From NCBI GenBank assembly GCA_020850995.1, contig JADZDP010000095.1:1-55850 (forward strand): 55,850 bases of DNA, given 5' to 3'. Of the stretch, positions 40,156-47,540 are shown in pieces (positions within the stretch are counted from its first letter, which is position 1; every line of letters begins with the position of its first letter). The position numbers and the translations under genes were made by a program. The notes under the pieces were generated by a model. That model was given only the letters and a program-made list of their open reading frames with translations. It ran no database searches and had not been told where the DNA came from. The stretch is from Deltaproteobacteria bacterium. GTDB lineage: Bacteria; Myxococcota; UBA727; VGSZ01.

Positions 40156-42123
40156 ATGTGCGGCATCGCCGGTTTGCTCGAGGCACCCGGCACCCCAGTC
40201 GACGAGGCGACGCTTGGCGCCATGGGCGCCGCGCTGGTGCACCGTGGCCCCGACGCAGGCGGCGTGTGGCGTGGCAGCGGCGCTCTCGCCCACGTGGGCC
40301 TCGCCCATCGCCGCCTCTCGATCCTCGACCACGCGGGCGGCGCACAGCCTATGAGCGCCATCGATGCGCCGGTCACGGTGGTCTTCAACGGCCAGCTCTA
40401 CGATCATGCGGGGCTCCGCCGGGACCTCGAGCGCCGTGGCCGGCGCTTCACGAGCGACCACAGCGACACCGAGACCTTGGTCAACGCCGTCGCCGAGTGG
40501 GGCGCGGCCGCGTGCGTGGGCCTGACCGGCATGTTCGCCTTCGCCGCCGTCGACGAGACTCGTGGGCAGCTCGTGCTGGCGCGCGACCCCATGGGCAAGA
40601 AGCCGCTCTACGTCGCCACGCCGGCGTTCTTCCACGGCCCCCCGCGCTTCGCCTTCGCCTCCGAGCTGGCCGCGCTCGAGCGCCTGCCCGGCGCCCGTCG
40701 CGACGTCGACGTGCGCGCGCTGGCGCGCTTCTTTGCGTTCGACTTCGTCCCCGACCCCGACTGCATTTACCAGGGCGTCGTCAAGGTACCACCCGCGACG
40801 GTCATCACCCTGCCCCTCGCCGACGTCGCGGCGTGGCGCGATCCCCTGGCGCACGCCGAGTGCTATCGACCGCTGTCGTTCTCGCGCGTCACGCCCCCGG
40901 CGCAGCGCGCCGATCGCGTCATCGAGCTGCGCCGCGCGCTCAGCGCCGCCGTGGAGAAGCGCCTCGTGGCCGACGTGCCGGTGGGGGTGTTCCTCTCGGG
41001 CGGCATCGACTCCTCGCTGGTGGCCGCGCTAGCGGTGCAGGCGAAGCCAACCATCGACACCTTCTGCATCGCCTTTCGCGAGCGCTCCTTCGACGAGTCG
41101 GCATGGGCCCGGCGCGTGGCGGCGCACCTCGGCACGCACCACCACGAGCAGACGCTCGATGAGCGCGCGCTGCTCGACGTCTTGCCTCGCCTGGGCGCGC
41201 ACCTCTCCGAGCCATTCGCCGATCACTCGATCCTCCCCACCTATCTGCTGTCGCGCTTCGCGCGCGAGCGCGTCACGGTCGCCCTCGGCGGTGATGGTGG
41301 CGACGAGCTGTTCCTGGGCTACCCAACCTTCCAAGCAGAGGCGCTGCGGCCGCGCTTGCTCGACCGCCTCGCGCGTCCGCTCGGCCCCCTGCTCGACGGC
41401 GCACGGCGCGCCGCCGGGCTCATGCCCGTGAGCCACGGCGACCAGTCCTTCGATGACAAGGTGCAACGCATGCTCGACGGTCTCGCCGAAGAGCGCCCGC
41501 TGCGTCGTCACCAGCGCTTCCTCACCGGCGCCGCCGACGGTCGCCTGCGCGCGCTCCTGTCACCAGCTGCACGCGAGCGGCTCGGCGCCGAGGACCTGCT
41601 CGCGCCGCTCGACCTGCTCGAGGACGAGGCTCGCCGCGCGGGCGCGCGCGATCTCTTCGACGTGCTGCAGCTCGGCTACGCGCGTACCTACCTCGCCGCC
41701 GGGGTGCTGCAGAAGGTCGACCGCGCCTCCATGGCGGTGTCGCTCGAGGTGCGTGTGCCCCTCCTCGACGCTGCCGTGGTCGACCTCGCGCTGGCGCTGC
41801 CCTCGAGCGACAAGCTGGCGCGCCCGGCCACCACCAAGGCCATCCTCAAAGAGGTTGCGGCGGGCCTCTTGCCCGACGACGTCATCCACCGAAAGAAGAA
41901 GGGCTTCGGCGTGCCCGTGGCGGCGTGGCTGTGTGGCCCGCTCCAGCCGCTGGTCCGCGAGCTTCTGTCCCCTGCGGCGCTCGCCGACGACGGCCTGCTC
42001 GATGCTCCCTTCGTCACCCGCCTCGTCGATGAGCACCTCGCGCGCCGCGCCAACCACCGCAAGGTGCTGTGGCAGGTGCTGCTGTGGCGGCTGTGGCGCA
42101 CACGCACGGTGCCGGCGTCATGA
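40156..42123 (+). CDS. asnB: asparagine synthase (glutamine-hydrolysing)
   Basis: A 655-residue AsnB-type enzyme. It starts M-C-G-I-A-G, leaving Cys2 as the glutaminase nucleophile, followed by H-R-G-P-D. The synthase domain has the pyrophosphate loop L-S-G-G-I-D-S-S at about 280-287 and L-G-G-D-G-G-D-E-L-F. Length is typical of the AsnB group often found in cell-surface polysaccharide and secondary-metabolite clusters, in which it may amidate a sugar or peptide acid rather than make free Asn. The neighbours here (two membrane glycan-type proteins) fit that (inference). Stop overlaps the next start (ATGA). Confidence 0.93.
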   Translation: MCGIAGLLEAPGTPVDEATLGAMGAALVHRGPDAGGVWRGSGALAHVGLAHRRLSILDHAGGAQPMSAIDAPVTVVFNGQLYDHAGLRRDLERRGRRFTSDHSDTETLVNAVAEWGAAACVGLTGMFAFAAVDETRGQLVLARDPMGKKPLYVATPAFFHGPPRFAFASELAALERLPGARRDVDVRALARFFAFDFVPDPDCIYQGVVKVPPATVITLPLADVAAWRDPLAHAECYRPLSFSRVTPPAQRADRVIELRRALSAAVEKRLVADVPVGVFLSGGIDSSLVAALAVQAKPTIDTFCIAFRERSFDESAWARRVAAHLGTHHHEQTLDERALLDVLPRLGAHLSEPFADHSILPTYLLSRFARERVTVALGGDGGDELFLGYPTFQAEALRPRLLDRLARPLGPLLDGARRAAGLMPVSHGDQSFDDKVQRMLDGLAEERPLRRHQRFLTGAADGRLRALLSPAARERLGAEDLLAPLDLLEDEARRAGARDLFDVLQLGYARTYLAAGVLQKVDRASMAVSLEVRVPLLDAAVVDLALALPSSDKLARPATTKAILKEVAAGLLPDDVIHRKKKGFGVPVAAWLCGPLQPLVRELLSPAALADDGLLDAPFVTRLVDEHLARRANHRKVLWQVLLWRLWRTRTVPAS

Positions 42124-43016
42124 GCCGCGCGCGCGCCGCGTCGGTGCTGGTCGCGTTCATCGCCTCGCTCGCCTGGGTGGTGGTGACGCCCTGGTGCACG
42201 CGCGACGGCGCCAGCGTCGGTGACTTCGTGGCGGCGGCGCGCACCCTCGGCGACGAGCTACCGCTCGGCGGCATCGTGCTGATCCATCCACCCTGGCGCG
42301 ACGACGCGGTGGCAGGCATCCGCGCAGCCGGCATGGTGCAGGCGCCGGCCGTGGTGACCACCGCGCTCGCGCCACGCCACGGCGAGCCGCTGCCGCCCCT
42401 GGTGGCGCTCGTCGACGAGGCGGCGCCTCCCCTGCCCCGCGCCCTGCGCGCGCGTGTGGTGAGCGAGCGCCTGGTGGGCGCCGTGCGCGTCGTGCGCTTC
42501 GCGGCGGACGCCGCCGAACGCGCGGCGCGCGACCTCTCCGATGCCCTCCCCTTCGCCGAGGTGAGCGTCGAGCGCGCCGACGGGATCGTGCGCTGCGTTT
42601 GGTCGCCCTTGGCGCGACGCCACGCATGCCCCGGCCTGCCCGACTGGGTGCACGTCGGTGTCGAGGAGCTGCGTATCGCAGGCCGCGCGCAGCGCTGCAC
42701 CTGGGCCCACCCCGTGACCGACGGCGTCGTGGTGGTGCATTTCCCTTCCGTGCACCTGCAGGGCGCGCTCACGCTCGAGCTCGCGCTCACCGACGGCGCC
42801 GCCGACAACACCGCGCTGGCGCCGGTGCACGCCGCGCTCATGGTCGATGAGCAGCACGCCCTCGCCCTCGACAAACAACCCGGTAGCCGCGGCTTCGTAC
42901 GCGCCACGGCACCCACGGGCCCCGCGCGCGACGCCGCCGTGGAGCTGCGGTTCACGACACCGAGCGACGGACAGCGGCACGCCTGTTTCCGGCTCACGAG
43001 CGAGCGGGCTCCATGA
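42120..43016 (+). CDS. one-TM periplasmic protein of unknown function
   Basis: A 298-residue protein. The N-terminus is one hydrophobic segment (V-L-V-A-F-I-A-S-L-A-W-V-V-V) after an Arg-containing start, so it is membrane anchored or exported. The rest is Ala/Val/Arg-rich with no motif I recognise; the middle has W-R-D-D-A-V and C-V-W-S, the end is beta-like (V-V-V-H-F-P-S-V-H-L-Q). It overlaps asnB upstream and the GT39-like gene downstream by four bases each, so its job is tied to both. Confidence 0.65.
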   Translation: MSRARAASVLVAFIASLAWVVVTPWCTRDGASVGDFVAAARTLGDELPLGGIVLIHPPWRDDAVAGIRAAGMVQAPAVVTTALAPRHGEPLPPLVALVDEAAPPLPRALRARVVSERLVGAVRVVRFAADAAERAARDLSDALPFAEVSVERADGIVRCVWSPLARRHACPGLPDWVHVGVEELRIAGRAQRCTWAHPVTDGVVVVHFPSVHLQGALTLELALTDGAADNTALAPVHAALMVDEQHALALDKQPGSRGFVRATAPTGPARDAAVELRFTTPSDGQRHACFRLTSERAP

Positions 43017-44653
43017 TCGCGCGCGTCGTCACCAGGGGCCGCGCCGCGCTCGTGGTCTTGCTCGCCACCTTCGCGCTTCACCTCGCGCTCTTGCCGGCGC
43101 AAGGGCTCACCGACGACGACGACTTCTACGCACCGGCTGCGATCTCCTACGCCACGTGGCTCGGCGACGTGCTCACCAACCCCGGGAACGCGTTATCGCG
43201 CGCGCGCATCGACGCGGCGTTCACGCCGAACCACGAGCACCCACCGGGCGCCAAGATCGTCATGGGCCTCTCGCACACGCTGCTGCACCGGGGGCTCGGC
43301 CTTTGCGGTGCGCTCGACGCCGCGCGCGCGGGGGTGGCGCTGCTTGCGGCGGCGCTGGCGGCGTTGCTGGTGCTGCTCTTGTGGGCGCCGCTCGGGCCAG
43401 GCGCGGCGCTCGCGGCACCGGCGCTCTTGCTGAGCCTGCCACGCTTCTTCTTTCACTCCGAGGTGGCGACGCTCGACGTGCCGGTCGCGTGCGCAGTGGT
43501 GGCGGTGACCGCGGCGTTCTACTGGTCCGAACGCAACCGTCGCTTCACTATCGCGTGCGGCGTGGTGTTCGGCGCCGCGCTGCTGGTGAAGCTGAACGCA
43601 CCCTTCGCCGCGCTGCCGTGCGCGCTGTGGGCGTTGGCCGAGCGCTGGCGCAGCGCGCGCGTCGACAAAAACGGCGTGGTGCTACCCCTCGTGCCACCAG
43701 CGCTGGTCGCCATGGCGCTCCTTGGACCGCTCATCTTCGTCGTGTGCTGGCCCTGGCTCTGGCACGACACCTTCGAGCGGCTCGGCGCGTATTTCGCTTT
43801 TCACCTGCGCCACTACCCGATCCTGCTCTTCTACGACGGCGAGATCTGGGAGCAGCCCTTCGCGCCCTGGCATGCGCCCTTCGTGCTGGGGCTCGGCGTG
43901 CTGCCGGCGCCGGTGCTGATGCTCGGCCTGCTTGGCGTGGCGCGCGCCATGCGCGCGCTCGCGCGCATGGTGATGCACGGCGGCCGTTCCAGCGAGGACG
44001 CGAAGGTGTGCGAGGGCGACCGGCTGCGCGCGCTGCTCCTGCTGCAGACGCTGTTTGCTATCGGGATCGTCGCCTTCCTCGACGTGCCCAAGTACGGCGG
44101 CGAGAAGCTGTTCATGCCCTTCTTCCCCCTGTGGTGCGCGCTCGCGGCCGACGGGCTCGCGCTCGTGGTTGGTGCGGCGCGCGCCCTGTGGCCGCGCGTG
44201 CCCACGCGCGCGGCCACCGTCGTGGTGCTCGGGCTCGCTGTCGCGCCGGGGGTGCTCGGCACCATCAAGCACCACGGCGGCTACGCGCTCTCGTACTACG
44301 GTGAGCTCGTGGGTGGCCTGCGCGGCGCGGTAGCGCGCGGCCACGAGCGCACGTACTACGACGTCGCGTACAAAGACCTGGCGCAACTGCTCGACACGCG
44401 CGCGCAAGCCCTGCGCGTTCACGTGGTACCGAATCACAAGGAGTACGTGCGCACCTTCCGCTGGCTCGAGCGCGACCGCGTCGTTGGCGACGTCGCGCTC
44501 ACCAAGGAGCGCGCGCGCGCCGACGTGATCGTGCTGACCCACGAGCGCCGCTGGCAGAGCTACCCGGCGCTCAAGGCCGAGCTGGAGCCGCTCCTGCTCA
44601 TCGACGAGCGGCGAATCGACGGCGTGCCTCTGTGGAGCGTCTATCGGCGCTGA
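43013..44653 (+). CDS. GT39/ArnT-like membrane glycosyltransferase
   Basis: A 546-residue GT-C-type enzyme with about 10 hydrophobic helices. After the first helix comes L-T-D-D-D-D-F-Y (acidic pair typical of the catalytic first loop of PMT/ArnT proteins), then T-P-N-H-E-H-P-P-G-A-K, the usual His/Pro motif. The C-terminal soluble segment ends P-L-W-S-V-Y. Such enzymes move sugars from polyprenyl phosphates to lipids or proteins. The acceptor is unknown. The stop overlaps the convergent protease gene by 13 bases. Confidence 0.82.
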   Translation: MIARVVTRGRAALVVLLATFALHLALLPAQGLTDDDDFYAPAAISYATWLGDVLTNPGNALSRARIDAAFTPNHEHPPGAKIVMGLSHTLLHRGLGLCGALDAARAGVALLAAALAALLVLLLWAPLGPGAALAAPALLLSLPRFFFHSEVATLDVPVACAVVAVTAAFYWSERNRRFTIACGVVFGAALLVKLNAPFAALPCALWALAERWRSARVDKNGVVLPLVPPALVAMALLGPLIFVVCWPWLWHDTFERLGAYFAFHLRHYPILLFYDGEIWEQPFAPWHAPFVLGLGVLPAPVLMLGLLGVARAMRALARMVMHGGRSSEDAKVCEGDRLRALLLLQTLFAIGIVAFLDVPKYGGEKLFMPFFPLWCALAADGLALVVGAARALWPRVPTRAATVVVLGLAVAPGVLGTIKHHGGYALSYYGELVGGLRGAVARGHERTYYDVAYKDLAQLLDTRAQALRVHVVPNHKEYVRTFRWLERDRVVGDVALTKERARADVIVLTHERRWQSYPALKAELEPLLLIDERRIDGVPLWSVYRR

Positions 44654-46683
44654 CGTCGGCGGCTGCCCACCACCATCGCCAGCCCGAAGAGCGCGACCAC
44701 ACCTGCCGCAGGCGTCGAGCGCGCGCCTGCGCTGGCCGAACAGCCGCACAAGGGCTTGCCCTCCTTGGCGCACACGTAATTGCCCGACGACGAGTAGATG
44801 CAGAAGAAGCCCCCGTCGCTGTCGCACACGCCGCGGTCCGATTGGCATGACTCGGGCTCGCAGATGCCCGGGTCGCCGCCGACCTCGCCCGCAGGCGCCG
44901 CGTCCTCGTTGCACTCCCAACCGCCCGGGCAACCGTCGTTGTCAGCGTCGCAGGGGCGCGTGCACACGCCCAGCGTGCACAGGCCGCTGTCGCAGTCGTC
45001 GTCGCGCTCACACAGGCCGAAGGTGCGCGCGTCGCCGTTTTCGCCGTCCTCGCAGACCCCGATGGAAGCGTCGCCCTCCACCACGCAGCCCTCGCCCGCC
45101 GGGCAATCGAAGTTGCCGCGCGAGATGCGGCACTGGCCCTCGGGCGGAGGCTCCTCGCCCTCGCCCTCGCCCTCGCCCTCGCCTTCGCCCTCACCCTCGC
45201 TGCCGCTCCGACAAATCCCGCCGCCGCCCTGCAGCGCCACGCAGTCGTCGGTGGGGTCGTCGCAGGTATACTCCGTGTCGCAGCGCTCGGCGCAGCGCCC
45301 ATTCGACAAACACAGGTAGCCCTCGGCGCAGTCGAAAAACGAGTCGCAGGTGGAGTCGGTCACGCCTGTGCCGAAGGGGAAGCAGGCGCCCGTGCCGTCG
45401 GTGAAGGCCTCAATGCACTGCTCGCTGGCCGAGCAGCCCGCGCCCGTCGACACGGCGCAGGTGCCCACACAGCGCCCGCTGGTGCCGTCGGGGAAGCAGT
45501 AGAGGTCCATCTGGCACTGCACGTTCGCGGTCGTGCCGTCGGGGTCGCAGGTGCCGCCGCGAGCCACGTCGCCGGCCGGCACGCACACGCCCACGCCCAG
45601 GCCGTTGCCGTCTTGGTCTTGGAGCTCGAAGCAGCCCTCGTTCGTGGAGCAGCCGGCCCCCGACGACACCGTGCAGCCCGCGTAGCAGGTGTCCATGCAG
45701 ACGTTGCAGCCCGGACCGATGTCGATACCGGAACACTCATCGATGCAAGCTGGCGGCCCGCAGTCGTCACCCACGTCGGCGACGCCGCTGCCGGGGAACA
45801 CGCAGACGGTGCCGGTCTCGCCGGCGACGTTGGTGCACAGCATGCCGTTTGGGCAGGTGCCGCTGCACGTCTGCGAGCAGTAGTTGCCGCTGCCCATCAC
45901 CAAGCACACGCTGTTGTCGCACTCGCCGTCGCCACTGCAGGGCGAGCCCAGGGCGCCGGGCGCGATGTCGTAGAGCGCTTGGATGCCCGCGATGTCCGAG
46001 GGCTGCGGGGTCTCGAGGCCATTGTCCATGGCGCTCATGATGGCGCCGGTGCAGTAGTCGCACGGGTGATCGAGGCCGAGGCCGTGGCCCATCTCGTGGG
46101 CCAGCACGCCGAGCGACGAGGTGTTGCTCCAGTCGACCGCTCCGCTGACGCCGTTCATCGCCAGGTCGGCGTCGTAGATGGCGGTGCGCTCGGGGGCCGT
46201 ACCGCAGCCGTGCTGCGACACGGTCACGCCGAGCACACCGGAGAAGGCGCTGCCGCCAACCTTGTTCTGCCACTCGCTCGACGAGGAAATCCAGAAGATC
46301 TCATTGAGATCGTTGTCGACGGCGAAGCCGCGCTGCGTCGCCGCGCCGCCATCCGTGATCTGCAAGCCCCCACCGCCCGCGCTCTCCCAGCCGCTGATCG
46401 ACGCCGAGATATCGCTGCTCCACCCGCTGCTTCCCACCGCCGACGGGATGCCCGTCGTGCGATCGAAGCGGAATGAGACGCTGGCCGGCTCCCAGCGCGC
46501 CGCGGTGTCGGCGTTGCAGGTCGAGACGCCGAACCCTGAGTAGTTGAGGGTGCAGACGTCACCCGACACGTCGCCGCTGGCGTCGTAGCCGTTGCACAGG
46601 TAGCGCGCCGCTTGGGCGCGCGCCGGCGTCACGGCGAAAAGCGCGCACGACGCGAGCAGGGTCGCAACGAGGATGCGGCTCAC
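44641..46683 (-). CDS. matrixin-like zinc metalloprotease with MYXO-CTERM-type tail
   Basis: A 680-residue secreted protease. Signal peptide of about 23 residues (cleavage after A-R-A). Zinc site H-E-M-G-H-G-L-G-L-D-H (196-206), the metzincin HExxHxxGxxH, with Met-turn I-M-S-A-M near 216. The rest is Cys-rich with repeated short Cys-x5-Cys units and an 8-repeat Glu-Gly linker. The C-terminus is C-G-C-S-A-S-A-G..., then a hydrophobic helix (V-V-A-L-F-G-L-A-M-V-V) and R-R-R-Q-R-R: the tripartite MYXO-CTERM pattern with the Cys motif read by myxosortases. So it is probably processed and anchored on the surface. GTG 46683 lies one base past the stop of its partner gene. Confidence 0.9.
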   Translation of the reverse strand: MSRILVATLLASCALFAVTPARAQAARYLCNGYDASGDVSGDVCTLNYSGFGVSTCNADTAARWEPASVSFRFDRTTGIPSAVGSSGWSSDISASISGWESAGGGGLQITDGGAATQRGFAVDNDLNEIFWISSSSEWQNKVGGSAFSGVLGVTVSQHGCGTAPERTAIYDADLAMNGVSGAVDWSNTSSLGVLAHEMGHGLGLDHPCDYCTGAIMSAMDNGLETPQPSDIAGIQALYDIAPGALGSPCSGDGECDNSVCLVMGSGNYCSQTCSGTCPNGMLCTNVAGETGTVCVFPGSGVADVGDDCGPPACIDECSGIDIGPGCNVCMDTCYAGCTVSSGAGCSTNEGCFELQDQDGNGLGVGVCVPAGDVARGGTCDPDGTTANVQCQMDLYCFPDGTSGRCVGTCAVSTGAGCSASEQCIEAFTDGTGACFPFGTGVTDSTCDSFFDCAEGYLCLSNGRCAERCDTEYTCDDPTDDCVALQGGGGICRSGSEGEGEGEGEGEGEGEEPPPEGQCRISRGNFDCPAGEGCVVEGDASIGVCEDGENGDARTFGLCERDDDCDSGLCTLGVCTRPCDADNDGCPGGWECNEDAAPAGEVGGDPGICEPESCQSDRGVCDSDGGFFCIYSSSGNYVCAKEGKPLCGCSASAGARSTPAAGVVALFGLAMVVGSRRRQRR
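45154..45201 (-). repeat. hexanucleotide array coding an (Glu-Gly)n linker in the metalloprotease
   Basis: Eight hexamers of the CTCGCC/CTCACC type on the plus strand, the same unit as at 11121-11210 in an unrelated gene. It links the Cys-rich modules. Confidence 0.85.
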
Positions 46684-46684
46684 G

Positions 46685-47338
46685 TCAGCCTCCCTTCGGC
46701 CCGTCGGCCTGCTGCGCCGCCTTGTGCGGCTTGCGGTCGACCTGCATGAGCTTCGGGGCCTCTTCGGCCGTGGCAGCGCGGCGCAGGAGCGTCAGGAAGC
46801 CCGGCAGTGAGTCGTAGCTGCGCGCCTTGGGGCTCACCTGGCGCAGCCGACCGTCGGCGCTCTTCTCCATGGCCACCACGTCGCCCATGGTCTCCACCAC
46901 GCGCACGCCGAAGTCGTCGCGCGTGACCGCGAACAGGCCGAAGCCGATGCCGTAGGGGATGACGCTGCCGGGTCCGCGCGTGTGGCGCACGCCCACGAAC
47001 ACCAGCTCCTCGCCCTCGACGAAGTGGTGCGCGCCCGCGATCCAGCTGCTCCGACCCTCGAGCGAGCCGCCCACCTGAAACACCCCGAGGGCGTCGCCGG
47101 CCTTGGCGCCCTTGACCCCTTCGATCACCTCGAGCGGTGTGATCGTGATGATGCGCCCCTTGCCGTCGCGCTCGGTGCGCGGAGCGCCGACCTTGACGTG
47201 GGCGATGATCTCGGCGGCCACGGCCATCTCTTCGAGCGTGGGCATCACCACCACGGTGGCGCGGGCGCTGCCGGCCAGTGCCAAGGCGGCGGTCATGAGG
47301 GCGGCAGCTGCAACTTGAACCAGGGCGGAAGCACGCAT
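46685..47338 (-). CDS. exported protein of unknown function coupled to the metalloprotease
   Basis: A 217-residue protein with a signal peptide (R-A-S-A-L-V-Q-V-A-A-A-A-L-M-T-A-A-L-A-L-A-G-S-A-R-A). ATG 47338 has GAGGA about six bases upstream. The mature part has a beta-strand pattern (I-I-A-H-V-K-V-G-A-P, I-T-I-T-P-L-E-V-I-E-G-V-K-G, L-V-F-V-G-V) and no known catalytic motif. The stop lies one base before the protease start. It may be a chaperone, inhibitor or partner of the protease (inference). Confidence 0.65.
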   Translation of the reverse strand: MRASALVQVAAAALMTAALALAGSARATVVVMPTLEEMAVAAEIIAHVKVGAPRTERDGKGRIITITPLEVIEGVKGAKAGDALGVFQVGGSLEGRSSWIAGAHHFVEGEELVFVGVRHTRGPGSVIPYGIGFGLFAVTRDDFGVRVVETMGDVVAMEKSADGRLRQVSPKARSYDSLPGFLTLLRRAATAEEAPKLMQVDRKPHKAAQQADGPKGG

Positions 47339-47395
47339 GCTTTCCTCGCACTTTCGTGGCTAGGGGACGCCGTGGCTGTAGCAGTCAGCTTCGGA

Positions 47396-47444
47396 TCCGT
47401 CGACGGACAGGGTCGCCTGACGCCCTGGATCTCGCAGGTGCGAG
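47396..47444. other. palindrome and inverted repeat in a divergent intergenic region
   Basis: TCCGTCGACGGA (47396-47407) is a 12-base perfect palindrome. CTCGCA-GG-TGCGAG (47431-47444) is a second inverted repeat. Both lie between the minus-strand exported-protein gene and the plus-strand pseudo-receiver gene and could be operator or hairpin elements. No clear -35/-10 pair is seen in the rest of this about 200-base gap. Confidence 0.35.
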
Positions 47445-47540
47445 TGTGACCTACCTCTCACCGGCGGGGGTTGCACAATGCCACCCGGCCAGGGCCCCCA
47501 AGACCGGGCAGAATTTGGGTTTTGCCACCCGATCGGTGCG

